Origin: a bacterium
GTDB lineage: Bacteria > Bdellovibrionota_C > UBA2361 > SZUA-149 > JAQTWB01
Assembly: GCA_028689495.1 (NCBI GenBank)
Contig: JAQTWB010000027.1
Coordinates: 1 to 36,282, forward strand
DNA: 36,282 bases
Direction: 5' to 3'
The position numbers and the translations under genes were made by a program. The notes under the pieces were generated by a model. The model did not search any database and was not told where the DNA came from. It saw only the letters and a list, made by a program, of their open reading frames with translations. Positions 17,863 to 25,790 of this stretch are shown here, piece after piece (within the stretch, counting starts at the first letter, position 1; each line of letters starts with the position of its first letter).

Positions 17863-17901
17863 GGTCACAGCTTTTGCCATCTTGCGCAAAAAGCTGTGAC
17901 C
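17863..17901 (-). terminator. Distal gltA hairpin
   Basis: GGTCACAGCTTTT (17863-17875) and AAAAGCTGTGACC (17889-17901) form a perfect 13-bp stem with a 13-base loop between gltA and dat. It is probably a terminator or attenuator that separates the two transcription units. The U tract is internal to the stem rather than following it. Confidence 0.55.
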
Positions 17902-17902
17902 T

Positions 17903-17927
17903 TGTCAGGGCGGTTAAGCGCCTGACA
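17903..17927 (-). terminator. Proximal gltA hairpin
   Basis: TGTCAGG and CCTGACA, extended by CG pairs with one bulge, form a compact hairpin one base beyond the gltA stop codon. It is stacked next to a second, longer hairpin. Together they look like 3' end signals for gltA mRNA. Confidence 0.45.
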
Positions 17928-17928
17928 G

Positions 17929-19242
17929 CTACTTTGAGCGCTCGTCGATTGCGATGTATTTTCTTTCAGTTGCTCCCATGTAGACTTGACGTGGACGACC
18001 AATGCGCAGCGATGGGTCATTTATCATTTCACGCCATTGGGCAATCCAGCCAGGGAGCCTTCCCAAGGCAAACATTTGTGTGAAGCCGTTAATTGGAATC
18101 TTAAGAGCGCTGTAAATTAAACCACTATAGAAGTCAACGTTGGGGTATAGCTTGCGTTCGATGAAATATTCGTCCTGTAGGGCAACTTCTTCCAGTCTTA
18201 GAGCGATCTCAAGTAGTGGGTTGTCTCCACCAATCTTCGCCAGGATTTTATGGCACGCCGCTTTAAGGATTTTGGCTCTTGGATCGAAGTTTTTATAAAC
18301 CCGATGACCAAAACCGAAAAGTTTGAATGAGCTGTCCTTGTCTTTGGACATCGCCACATACTTCTCAAGATTGCCACCGTTGCGATGAATGTCCTGAAGC
18401 ATCTCGATGACTTTCTGGTTTGCGCCACCGTGCAATGGACCCCAGAGGGCGCCAATGCCGGAGGCGATTGCGGCGTAGAGGTTGACGAGACTGCTGCCAA
18501 CGATGCGCACGGTTGATGTTGAACAGTTCTGTTCGTGATCTGCGTGGAGTATCAGTAAAAGGTCGAGACCACGTTCAATATCCGGGTCAGCAAGATAGTC
18601 CTGATCGGGAGTGCCAAACATCATGTGCAGGAAGTTTCCGCAATAAGACATTCGTCTGTTTGGATATATAAATGGCTCGCCAATCGATTTTTTGTAACTG
18701 AAAGCGGCCATGGTTGGTACTTTTCCCAACAGGCGGATAATAGCTTCATCCTGAATTTTTTTGTCTTTTGGAGTGTCCCATGGCTTCTCAAAACTATACA
18801 GAGCTGAGACGACACTCGAAAGAGTCGACATCGGGTGAGCGTCTCTTGGAAATCCATCGTAGAAGCGCTTCATGTCCTCGTGAATCAGGGCATTATCTTT
18901 TACCGATGTTGTAAATTTGTCGAGCTCTGCCTGACTGGGCAGCTCTCCGTATATCAGGAGGTAGGAGGTCTCAAGAAAGGTCGATTTTTCTGCGAGTTCT
19001 TCTATCGGATAACCACGGTAGCGTAGAATGCCAGCATCACCATCAATGTATGTGATATCACTAAGGCATGATCCAGTGTTTGCATAGCTGGAGTCCAGAG
19101 TGATGTAGCCCGTTTTTGCCCGCAGATCGCTTATATCAACAGCTTTTTCATTCTCTGTGCCGACGACTATCGGCAGCTCAATTTCCTTGCCTTCAGGAAG
19201 AATTAATTTAGCTGTTCCGTGACCACTTTTTTCCTGACTCAT
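17929..19242 (-). CDS. gltA: Citrate synthase (type II)
   Basis: The enzyme condenses acetyl-CoA and oxaloacetate to citrate, the entry step of the TCA cycle. Start ATG 19240-19242 is chosen for AGGTGAGG just upstream; it gives 437 residues, typical of the hexameric NADH-regulated form. Visible blocks include the N-terminal GYITLDSSYANTGSC, DGDAGILRYRGYPIEELAE, the catalytic His region HADHEQNCSTSTVR, GALWGPLHGGANQKV, GFGHRVYKNFDPRAKI and the catalytic Asp in VDFYSGLIYSAL. It is preceded by a 558-bp gap toward queG. Confidence 0.97.
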   Translation of the reverse strand: MSQEKSGHGTAKLILPEGKEIELPIVVGTENEKAVDISDLRAKTGYITLDSSYANTGSCLSDITYIDGDAGILRYRGYPIEELAEKSTFLETSYLLIYGELPSQAELDKFTTSVKDNALIHEDMKRFYDGFPRDAHPMSTLSSVVSALYSFEKPWDTPKDKKIQDEAIIRLLGKVPTMAAFSYKKSIGEPFIYPNRRMSYCGNFLHMMFGTPDQDYLADPDIERGLDLLLILHADHEQNCSTSTVRIVGSSLVNLYAAIASGIGALWGPLHGGANQKVIEMLQDIHRNGGNLEKYVAMSKDKDSSFKLFGFGHRVYKNFDPRAKILKAACHKILAKIGGDNPLLEIALRLEEVALQDEYFIERKLYPNVDFYSGLIYSALKIPINGFTQMFALGRLPGWIAQWREMINDPSLRIGRPRQVYMGATERKYIAIDERSK

Positions 19243-19281
19243 TGTTGCCTCACCTGGGTAATTACGACAAAAGTTATACAT

Positions 19282-19703
19282 CTAAGCTCGGGCGCATAAG
19301 GTAAATTTACGACGCACGAGGTGTTTAATGTTCGCCGATAGTGGCGAGCAGAAAGTTGAACGTGTTTCCAGAGCCGATTATTTCAGTGCTAATGGTCCCG
19401 GATTCTGGTGTTTATACTGTGGCACATGAATATATGATGCCAAAAGTGCTGAAGAGGGTATGTATAAAAGCACCTGAAGCAAAAAACAGACACAGTGGGT
19501 TTACCTCAGCTTTCAGTTCTAGCAGACGGCTGAAGGATAAGGAATCCCTGAAGTTTTATACCGGGTGCGATAAGAATTTCAGATGTGACAGGAGTGGTCA
19601 GTCTGACTGGCATATGTCTAATTGCTCGTGATTTTTGGCAAGATAACCAACGCCAGTCGAAATTAAAAGCGAGCGATGGATAGCAAATTCATGCAACTTA
19701 ACC
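19282..19703. other. Gene-free stretch between gltA and queG
   Basis: About 420 bases between the divergent gltA and queG units. The only reading frame of note (19341-19631, 96 codons) has no ribosome binding site and an unnatural composition, and I do not accept it as a gene. No hairpin, tRNA or riboswitch could be identified. The gltA promoter should lie in the first 100 bases. Confidence 0.4.
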
Positions 19704-19733
19704 TTGATTTCCTTTTTTCGGCATGCGGATAAT
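19704..19733 (+). promoter_or_regulatory. Candidate sigma-70 promoter of queG
   Basis: TTGATT (19704-19709) and GATAAT (19728-19733) are separated by 18 bases, matching the -35 and -10 consensus at four and five of six positions. A start site near 19740 would give a leader of about 60 bases before the queG start. Confidence 0.4.
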
Positions 19734-19800
19734 ATTTAAATTTCGGAGCTGAGTGTGCTGGGTGGTTGCTCTGTGTATTCCATTTGAGGGGAGTAAAAGT

Positions 19801-20901
19801 TTGAATACTCCGTATGTTGTTGATTATGCTCAGCTGCGGGGAGTGGCTGATGAAGTTGGTATCCAGCTGGCTGGAGTAATGGGAGTTCCCGATTTGTCGC
19901 TGCGGTTAGGGGAAGCCAGCGAGCGTCTTGGGTCCTGGCAGGAGGGAGGTTGTGCGTCGACTATGGAATATATGAAGCGACCACCCGCTTTATATACAGA
20001 TTTTAATGCTTTTTTGTCGGGTGCCTCAGCAGTCCTCAGTTTTATTATCCCCTATAGTTCTTGTGCACGAGAGGAGGTTACGGATTACATTTTGCCTGCG
20101 GGATGTGGACGAGTGGCGCGTTATGCCTGGGGGCGGGATTATCATCGTGCGGTCAAGAAAACGCTTAAGTTGTACATGTCGAAGCTTCAGGAAAGCGTGG
20201 GCCACGAAATCAGTTTTCGTGCTTTTGTCGACGCCGTTCCACTTCTTGAGAGAAGCATGGCGGTAGCTAGCGCGGGATTTCTTGGAAGGAACACGATGTT
20301 GATTTTGCCAGGAAAGGGGAGTTATTTTTTTATTGCCGAACTGCTGCTGGCTGACTGTTTGGTGTCAGGGCAGCAAGTCGAGTTCCGAGGTGCCTCTCCT
20401 GGAAGTGGTTGCGGTTCTTGTCGGAGCTGTGTCGATCTTTGCCCAACCAGTGCTCTTGACGAGCAGGGAGTGCTTGATGCTCGCCGGTGCATTTCTTATC
20501 TGACCATAGAGAAGAAAGATGCATTTAATGAGTGGGAAGCACAGGCGATAGGTGACTGGCTTTTTGGTTGCGATATTTGTCAACAAGTCTGTCCATTTAA
20601 TCGTGGAGCAAGGCCAACAGCTATGATGCCAGAATTCGCCGCGGCGTCAGGTGCCGGTGGATCCCTTGGGATTGAGCAGGTGTTATCTTTGCGAACTCAA
20701 GAACAGTTTTTGCTGCGTTTTTCCGGCACTGCTTTGATGCGGGCTGGCCGAGCCGGATTGTTGCGCAACGCCTGTGCCGTCTCTGCCAATCTGGGATTAG
20801 GGCACCTTGGTTTCTTGTTGGCAGAGGTGGCGAGACTTGATAGCGAGGAGCTTGTAAGAGCCTCGGCTCGGGCGGCCTTGCGGCGTCTGGGGCAGGGGTG
20901 A
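19801..20901 (+). CDS. queG: Epoxyqueuosine reductase QueG
   Basis: QueG is a cobalamin and [4Fe-4S] enzyme that reduces epoxyqueuosine to queuosine in the wobble position of GUN tRNAs. The start is TTG 19801, with GAGGGGAG eight bases upstream; it yields 366 residues. A GTG further upstream (19753) adds a non-conserved leader. Both ferredoxin-type clusters are present: GCGSCRSCVDLCPTSAL (about 204-220) and CDICQQVCPFN (about 257-267). The GRVARYAWGRDYH and GFLGRNTMLILPGKGSYFF blocks of the cobalamin-binding core are also seen. The C-terminal region is a short HEAT-like tail. Confidence 0.95.
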   Translation: MNTPYVVDYAQLRGVADEVGIQLAGVMGVPDLSLRLGEASERLGSWQEGGCASTMEYMKRPPALYTDFNAFLSGASAVLSFIIPYSSCAREEVTDYILPAGCGRVARYAWGRDYHRAVKKTLKLYMSKLQESVGHEISFRAFVDAVPLLERSMAVASAGFLGRNTMLILPGKGSYFFIAELLLADCLVSGQQVEFRGASPGSGCGSCRSCVDLCPTSALDEQGVLDARRCISYLTIEKKDAFNEWEAQAIGDWLFGCDICQQVCPFNRGARPTAMMPEFAAASGAGGSLGIEQVLSLRTQEQFLLRFSGTALMRAGRAGLLRNACAVSANLGLGHLGFLLAEVARLDSEELVRASARAALRRLGQG

Positions 20902-21052
20902 TATTGGGGTATCTTCCCGATGAGGCGATACTTACTGAAGGCAAGGAGGATCGATTTTTTCATTTGGTAGATTTGCACTGATGGAAGTCAGATCTGGTGA
21001 GATGCTGGTTTGGCGCCACTTCGTTTAACAGAAATTTACAGAGAGATATTTT

Positions 21053-21649
21053 ATGTCATTATTTTCGGATCTTCGCTCCCCACGGATGGCAGGACGTTTC
21101 ATGCTTTTCTTGTCACTTTGTTTTGTTTTTTCGGCTTGTTCTTCTGTTAGTCCGTTTATTGACGTGCCTGCAGTGACCGTGGCCGGTACGGCCGGGGCTG
21201 GGGGAAGGCAATATGTGCTGGTTGAGTCAGTCCTTGATGAACGATTGAGCATGGAGGTTGTGCGTTCCGATGACGCTGACGAAGTGCGTCGATTCAAGGT
21301 GGATCTGGATTCAGCTTTACGACCGACAATTATCAAGGCCTTGGCAACAAAAGGTATCGTCGCTGATGATACTGCTTCTTCTCTTCGTCTGCAGATAGCT
21401 GTGAGGGAGTGGCAGGTATTTCTTGAAGATGGTTTTAGCAAGACAGCTAGTGCCAGTGCTGCTCTTGCTGCAGATGTGTATAACGCCGAAGGGAAGAAGA
21501 TCTTTCACGGTGAGTACACTGCGCGTTCTCAGGTCAAGCATCCTTTTCTTGATGACGAAGACAACAGCAAGGCCCTTTCTCTGGCAATGGAAGAATCTCT
21601 GCGTCGCTTGGTTGCAGATCACAAGCTCGTTGCAGTTTTGGGGCAATAG
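21053..21649 (+). CDS. YajG-like lipoprotein
   Basis: The 198-residue protein has a signal peptide with lipobox FSAC (Cys29), so it should be lipid-anchored in the envelope. The mature part resembles the YajG family: an early VLVESVLDER strand, then TIIKALATKGIVADD, LRLQIAVREW, AADVYNAEGKKIFHGEYTAR and a C-terminal SLAMEESLRRLVAD. The function of the family is unknown; it occurs near outer-membrane transport genes in other species. GAGAGA lies upstream of the ATG; an internal ATG at 21086 would also leave the lipobox intact. Confidence 0.75.
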   Translation: MSLFSDLRSPRMAGRFMLFLSLCFVFSACSSVSPFIDVPAVTVAGTAGAGGRQYVLVESVLDERLSMEVVRSDDADEVRRFKVDLDSALRPTIIKALATKGIVADDTASSLRLQIAVREWQVFLEDGFSKTASASAALAADVYNAEGKKIFHGEYTARSQVKHPFLDDEDNSKALSLAMEESLRRLVADHKLVAVLGQ

Positions 21650-21663
21650 CTCGAAAGCAGTTA

Positions 21664-21775
21664 TACCGAGTGGCACAACTTAGTTTTATACCGTGTCAAG
21701 ATTCCTCACTGTCTAACCTTTCAAAGGAGTTTTTTGACACGGTATAATCTTCAAACCAAGTAATACCACTCGGTA
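21664..21775. repeat. Nested inverted-repeat element (112 bp)
   Basis: The outer arms TACCGAGTGG (21664-21673) and CCACTCGGTA (21766-21775) enclose a longer perfect 14-bp pair, TTATACCGTGTCAA (21686-21699) and TTGACACGGTATAA (21734-21747). Each side therefore holds two ATACCG-type half sites in the same orientation, mirrored on the other side. It lies in the convergent gap after the lipoprotein gene. It resembles a paired REP/BIME-like or small MITE-like unit and could also serve as a bidirectional terminator. Confidence 0.6.
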
Positions 21776-21857
21776 AGCCAGATCATTTTTTTGACCTGGC
21801 CAGAGCGACTGCCGACGCAGGTTCCAGTCGGCAGCCCCTTCAGTCTTTTACCTCGGG

Positions 21858-22334
21858 TTACTTTACGGTTAGTTTTTCTACTGCCTTTTTGAGTTGAGCG
21901 ATTTCACTTTCCTGTTTTGCCATCGTCACAACACTCCATGCCGATAATTCTTGTATTCCCGCAAATGTTTCCTTGAGGTGTATATGAATTATCGGCCAGG
22001 TGAGTTTTTTAAAAAAAACAATCACAGGTCCCAGCAGCCTGCGGTGCGATGTAATTTGTGAAGCAGGACGCAATTGAAATTGTGCCAGTTTGCTCAAGGC
22101 GCGAAGTCTTTCACTGCTCTCTTGAGAGAGTATGGTGCCAGTTGGGACCAATGTCGTTTTTTTGTGAGTGATATCGTGAATCTCGGTCTTGTTATATGTC
22201 CCACCAGAATCCTGTAGTCGAGCCGTAAGGCACTGATCTATCCGCTCACTAAGCTTGTCGCATTCTTTTTCCGGTGACGACTGGTCAGAAGGAAAGTTTA
22301 TCAGGGTTGGAATTTTAAGCAGGAAGGAGTTCAT
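21858..22334 (-). CDS. Short coiled-coil protein resembling glycosyl/methyltransferase N-terminal region
   Basis: The 158-residue product has no catalytic domain. Its second half (ITSHRRLLGPVIVFFKKLTWPIIHIHLKETFAGIQELSAWSV then KQESEIAQLKKAVEKL) resembles the membrane-proximal helix and coiled coil at the N-terminus of many polysaccharide-modifying methyl- and glycosyltransferases. That motif is recalled from general knowledge, not from a search. It may be a truncated transferase or a stand-alone adaptor. It sits 300 bp from, and divergent to, the flagellin gene, which hints at a link to flagellin or surface glycan modification. The upstream ribosome binding site is weak. Confidence 0.55.
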   Translation of the reverse strand: MNSFLLKIPTLINFPSDQSSPEKECDKLSERIDQCLTARLQDSGGTYNKTEIHDITHKKTTLVPTGTILSQESSERLRALSKLAQFQLRPASQITSHRRLLGPVIVFFKKLTWPIIHIHLKETFAGIQELSAWSVVTMAKQESEIAQLKKAVEKLTVK

Positions 22335-22491
22335 AGCTTTGTAAAACTTTGCACGAGAATTGTCTCAGGCCAGAGTCTCATTTCTCAACCTGGCCTCAAT
22401 AATGGCCTATGGCCTTGGGAATAGAGGACTTTTGTAGGTCTTTGGTCCTTCATGGGCTTGCCCTATCATAGAAATCAGAGAAAAAAAACAC

Positions 22492-22519
22492 TCAAGCTCT
22501 TGGTAATTGTCGTCGATGG
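22492..22519 (+). promoter_or_regulatory. Weak candidate flagellar (sigma-28-like) promoter
   Basis: TCAA (22492-22495) and GTCGATGG (22512-22519), 16 bases apart, loosely match the sigma-28 pattern TAAA-N15-GCCGATAA. The match is poor at the end of the -10. It is the best candidate seen in the 299-bp gap before flagellin, which would have a leader of about 110 bases. No convincing sigma-54 site was found. Confidence 0.2.
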
Positions 22520-22633
22520 TTACTCTGGCGGACAGGGAGTCTGCCTAATACGGATGTTTAATACGCTGCAGCAAGAAGAATGTCTTCGGGTGTTCATTGA
22601 GCTGTAGGCGTGGTTTTCAAGGAGGAAACTGAC

Positions 22634-23494
22634 ATGGCTATAACCATTAATACCAACGTCTCTGCTCTTAATGCTCAACGACGACTAGGCGAAAGCTCTC
22701 AAGGACTGACAAGAACCTTCGAACGTTTATCTTCAGGTCTGCGTATTACGCGGGCATCGGATGACGCAGCTGGTCTTGCCATTGCTGACAGCTTGCGAGC
22801 GGATCAAAAAATCGCTTCTGCAGCGATTCGTAACGCAAATGATGGTATCTCTGTTGTATCTATCGCGGATAGTGCAATGGGACAGATTTCAAATGCGCTT
22901 ACGAGAATGGCAGAATTGGCGGAACAATCATCGAACGGTGTTCTGAATAACACTCAGCGTTCGGCGATTCAGTCCGAGTTCACGGCTCTTGGTTCAGAAA
23001 TTCAACGTATTGCCGTTACCACAACTTTTAACGGTATTGCATTGCTTTCTGGAGGTTCTTCGGTTTCATTGCAGGTAGGGTTTGACTCTTCTACAGATTC
23101 GGCAATTGGTTTTTCTGGGGTGCAGGGCACACTGGAATCTCTGGGGCTTGCCACAACAGGTTCTTCGGCGTTGATTCATTCGCTGAATTCAACTTCGACA
23201 GCTTTGTCGCAGTCAGCTTCACGAACAGCTCTGGATGCCGTCAAGGGAGCGATTTCTTCGTTGGCAGCTAGTAGAGGAACGCTGGGTGCTGCAGAAAGTC
23301 GATTGAATATCACGATTAACAACCTACAGGTTGCTCGTGAGAACTATGCTGCTGCTGAAAGCCGAATTCGTGACGTGGATGTAGCCAGTGAAGCAGCTGA
23401 ATTGACCCGTTTGAACATTCTGCAACAGTCTGGTGCAGCTGTTCTCGCTCAGGCCAACCAGCAGCCAGCTCTTGCGCTGTCTCTGCTTGGATAA
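22634..23494 (+). CDS. fliC: Flagellin
   Basis: This is the filament subunit, exported by the flagellar type III system. Start ATG 22634 has a perfect AAGGAGG upstream. The 286-residue protein consists almost only of the conserved D0/D1 helices: N-terminal AITINTNVSALNAQRRLGES and RITRASDDAAGLAIADSLRAD, C-terminal AAESRIRDVDVASEAAELTRL and NQQPALALSLLG. The surface-exposed variable domain is reduced to roughly 90 residues rich in Ser, Thr and Gly. A strong intrinsic terminator follows, so it is monocistronic. Confidence 0.97.
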   Translation: MAITINTNVSALNAQRRLGESSQGLTRTFERLSSGLRITRASDDAAGLAIADSLRADQKIASAAIRNANDGISVVSIADSAMGQISNALTRMAELAEQSSNGVLNNTQRSAIQSEFTALGSEIQRIAVTTTFNGIALLSGGSSVSLQVGFDSSTDSAIGFSGVQGTLESLGLATTGSSALIHSLNSTSTALSQSASRTALDAVKGAISSLAASRGTLGAAESRLNITINNLQVARENYAAAESRIRDVDVASEAAELTRLNILQQSGAAVLAQANQQPALALSLLG

Positions 23495-23554
23495 GTTCAG
23501 CGCTTTTATTCGCAGGTTGGCGAAAGCCTCCTGTGGATTCTCAAGCTGTTCAGG

Positions 23555-23590
23555 AAGGGGAAAGAGAAATCTTTCCCCTTTTTTTTATTT
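23555..23590 (+). terminator. Intrinsic terminator of flagellin
   Basis: AAGGGGAAAG (23555-23564) and CTTTCCCCTT (23571-23580) form a perfect 10-bp stem with a six-base loop, followed by a run of T residues. It is a textbook Rho-independent terminator 60 bases after the flagellin stop. Confidence 0.93.
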
Positions 23591-23631
23591 TATTGTAGAG
23601 GTCAGGGGAACCAGAAGGGGAGCCTGTTACG

Positions 23632-24063
23632 GTGAAAATTTTTCAGTTCAAAAATATTCTGCTCGGGGCGGCACTTTCTCTTGTCGCTTTGATTGTTGTT
23701 GGGGTGAGAGGGGGAGGTGGTGTTGCTGATCAACTTGCCGACATTAGGTTGGTTCAGGGCGATTACCAGGCTCTTGAAATACCAGAACGGTTGTTGCGCA
23801 ATAAAGCACCAGTAATTATTCTAGGTGCCCCTTGGTGTCCGGCGTGTCGTTTTGCAGCGCGCGACCTTGGTCGTCGCGGGGTTCCATATTTTGATGCAAA
23901 CATCGAAGAGAATTTAAAGGCGGCAGACTTATACAGAATTTCTGGCAGCCAGGGAATTCCGGTGATATTGGTTGCTGGCAAAGCGTATAGTGGTTATAGC
24001 GGCGAGAAAATTGAGCAGGAATGGAGAAGTAGCGGTGATATCAAAGAGAGCGTTGTCGATTGA
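23632..24063 (+). CDS. Membrane-anchored thioredoxin/glutaredoxin-like protein
   Basis: GTG start with AGAAGGGGAG upstream. An N-terminal membrane anchor (about 8-26) is followed by a thioredoxin fold: VIILGAPWCPACRFAARDL with the redox pair C69-P-A-C72, and the cis-Pro loop GSQGIPVILV. The 143-residue size suits a small periplasm-facing thiol-disulphide or glutaredoxin-like protein. Its 3' end overlaps the start of the aminotransferase gene by about 29 bases, so the two are translationally linked. Its partner substrate is unknown. Confidence 0.8.
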   Translation: MKIFQFKNILLGAALSLVALIVVGVRGGGGVADQLADIRLVQGDYQALEIPERLLRNKAPVIILGAPWCPACRFAARDLGRRGVPYFDANIEENLKAADLYRISGSQGIPVILVAGKAYSGYSGEKIEQEWRSSGDIKESVVD

Positions 24064-25123
24064 TTCTTCTGGTATTCGTAAAGTATTTGCCCTTGCGGCC
24101 TCAATAGATAATCCAATAAACCTCAGTATCGGTCAGCCAGATTTTTTTGTTCCGGAACTAATTAAGGACCAGGCCATTGCGGCTATTCGTGAAAATCGCA
24201 ATGGCTATACACAAACAAATGGTTTGCTGGAGCTAAGACAGCATCTGGCATCGTCATATCCTGGGCTGGCTGAAAGAGGAGAGGATATTTTTATCTCTTC
24301 TGGAGTTTCCGGAGGGTTATTTCTTGCTTATGCGGCTTTACTCGATCCGGGGGATGAGGTGTTGGTGCCGGATCCATATTTCTGCATGTACCGAGACCTT
24401 GCGTTACTTTTGAATGCACAGCCTGTTTATTACGATACCTATCCTGATTTTCGCCCGACTCTGGCACAGCTTGAGGCGTCATATAGCAGTCGTACGAAGT
24501 TGCTGGTTTTAAATTCGCCGGGCAACCCCACGGGTTATGTCTATTCGCCGGAAGAGCTGGATGAAATCTTGGAGTGGGCGAAGAAGAAAGATATCTGGGT
24601 TATCTCGGATGAAATTTATTCGAGTTTTTCGTACGATGATCTCTTTGCGTCCGCTTGGGGAAAGTATGACAAGCTGATTTTATTAGATGGATTTTCAAAG
24701 TCTCACGGCTGCACTGGCTGGAGAGTCGGTTGGGCGGTCGGTCCAAAGAATGTCATTGAACAGATGCTGAAGATTCAGCAGTATACTTTTGTTTGTGCGC
24801 CGGCTCCGCTCCAGGCTGGTCTGGTCTGTGATATCAGCGAACAGCTGCAGCTGATACGAGAGCAATATCGCGCTAAGCGAGATTTATTGGTTGAGGGGCT
24901 TAAAAGTCATTATCAGTTCGTTAAGCCTGGGGGCGCGTTTTATCTTTTCCCCGAGGTGCCAGCTGGGGATGGGGCATCTTTTGTTGCCCGTTGCATAGAA
25001 AATAAGCTTCTTGTGGTTCCGGGTAATGTGTTTTCTCGGCGTGATACGCACTTTCGTATTTCATTTGCGGCATCGGATGAAACTTTGCAGCGGGGTGTTG
25101 AGGTGCTACGTAAACTGGTGTGA
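24035..25123 (+). CDS. Class I/II PLP-dependent aminotransferase (aspartate aminotransferase-like)
   Basis: Fold-type I aminotransferase with INLSIGQPDFFVPE near the start, NSPGNPTGYVYS, the VISDEIYSSFSYDD block, the PLP Lys222 in DGFSKSHGCTGWRVGW, and the substrate-binding Arg in THFRISFA near the end. The GTG at 24035, with GGAGAAG upstream, is preferred; TTG at 24053 is an alternative. This gives 362 residues. Substrate is not determinable from sequence; AspC, aromatic and alanine transaminases are all possible. It is the last clear backbone gene before the accessory island. Confidence 0.9.
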   Translation: MISKRALSIDSSGIRKVFALAASIDNPINLSIGQPDFFVPELIKDQAIAAIRENRNGYTQTNGLLELRQHLASSYPGLAERGEDIFISSGVSGGLFLAYAALLDPGDEVLVPDPYFCMYRDLALLLNAQPVYYDTYPDFRPTLAQLEASYSSRTKLLVLNSPGNPTGYVYSPEELDEILEWAKKKDIWVISDEIYSSFSYDDLFASAWGKYDKLILLDGFSKSHGCTGWRVGWAVGPKNVIEQMLKIQQYTFVCAPAPLQAGLVCDISEQLQLIREQYRAKRDLLVEGLKSHYQFVKPGGAFYLFPEVPAGDGASFVARCIENKLLVVPGNVFSRRDTHFRISFAASDETLQRGVEVLRKLV

Positions 25124-25224
25124 TTGGATTTGGGATACTGGGGATGGTTACTGGACTAATCTTGGTTTTTACCGGGTCATCAGGGGATGAAAGTGGGCCG
25201 TTTGTGTAACATTATGTTGCTGAT

Positions 25225-25743
25225 ATGAATGAAGCGCTTCAGGCACGGATAATCCCGAACATGTGCCAGCCCAACACAACGTTGGCTAAGGATGCCATGG
25301 ACGTGCTGAACGATTTTGGCATCGATTTTCTTATCCCGGTCACCGATTCGCATATCCATTTACGGACCGCTTACCGGAGTTCCGCTGTATTTGGAGCCAC
25401 GGTGCACGATCAAGGCAGTTCGGCATCAACGGCAATTCAGGAGATCGATGCATTGGTGGATGAAGTGCTCAGCATCCTTTCCAAAGCCGCGCAAGGAACG
25501 ATTGTGGCGAAAGACATGAAATCTGCACCGCGACCCAAAATGATTCGCGATAGCTTTACCATGCCTGAAACAGACTATGGTTTGTTCGATAAGATTAAGG
25601 TGGATTGTATGAAGGCTGGAATCACGGCGAATAAAAGTGAAATAATCAGGGCAGGGCCGAAAGCGTTGTCGACGATGAATCAAACGCAATTACGCGAAGC
25701 GATTGGGGCGATTGATAAGGTTAAGCCGGGCAGGGTGAAATAG
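25225..25743 (+). CDS. ParA C-terminal remnant in frame with ribbon-helix-helix partition partner
   Basis: Residues 1-85 match only the C-terminal third of a ParA-type partition ATPase (LQARIIPNMCQPNTTLAKDA, then the final helix EIDALVDEVLSIL). The Walker A half is absent, and the frame is closed by TAA at 25207. The same frame continues into a partner-like domain: RDSFTMPETDYGLFDKIK, MKAGITANKSEIIRAG, a ribbon-helix-helix type seen directly after ParA in other genomes. A GTG at 25504 with AAGGA six bases upstream would give the free 79-residue partner. The Pro in IIRAGPKAL sits where a Leu is usual, suggesting decay. It is a plasmid or integrative-element scar. Confidence 0.6.
   Translation: MNEALQARIIPNMCQPNTTLAKDAMDVLNDFGIDFLIPVTDSHIHLRTAYRSSAVFGATVHDQGSSASTAIQEIDALVDEVLSILSKAAQGTIVAKDMKSAPRPKMIRDSFTMPETDYGLFDKIKVDCMKAGITANKSEIIRAGPKALSTMNQTQLREAIGAIDKVKPGRVK
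25493..25506 (+). promoter_or_regulatory. Internal ribosome binding site and GTG start for the RHH partner
   Basis: AAGGA (25493-25497) lies six bases before GTG 25504. It would initiate MAKDMKSAPRPKMIRDSF, the expected N-terminus of the stand-alone partner, independent of the upstream ParA remnant. Confidence 0.45.
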
Positions 25744-25751
25744 GAAGAATG

Positions 25752-25768
25752 ATATAAATCGTTTATAT
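25752..25768. promoter_or_regulatory. 17-bp palindrome upstream of the alarmone synthetase (copy 1)
   Basis: ATATAAA-TCG-TTTATAT is a perfect 7+3+7 inverted repeat placed 22 bases before the alarmone synthetase start and nine bases after the RHH gene. A near-identical copy lies at 27415-27431. It overlaps the AT-rich region where the promoter should be, so it is a candidate operator or centromere-like site. Confidence 0.5.
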
Positions 25769-25790
25769 TATATAAAAGATATATACTAAT

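Noticed and set aside
19341-19631. 96-codon reading frame between gltA and queG
   Set aside because: It has no ribosome binding site, no recognisable domain and unusual composition; it is probably a chance frame.
22440-22470. Sigma-54 promoter before flagellin (TTGGTCC ... GGGC)
   Set aside because: The GG-GC spacing fits, but the -12 element lacks the TTGC core, so the match is too weak to annotate.
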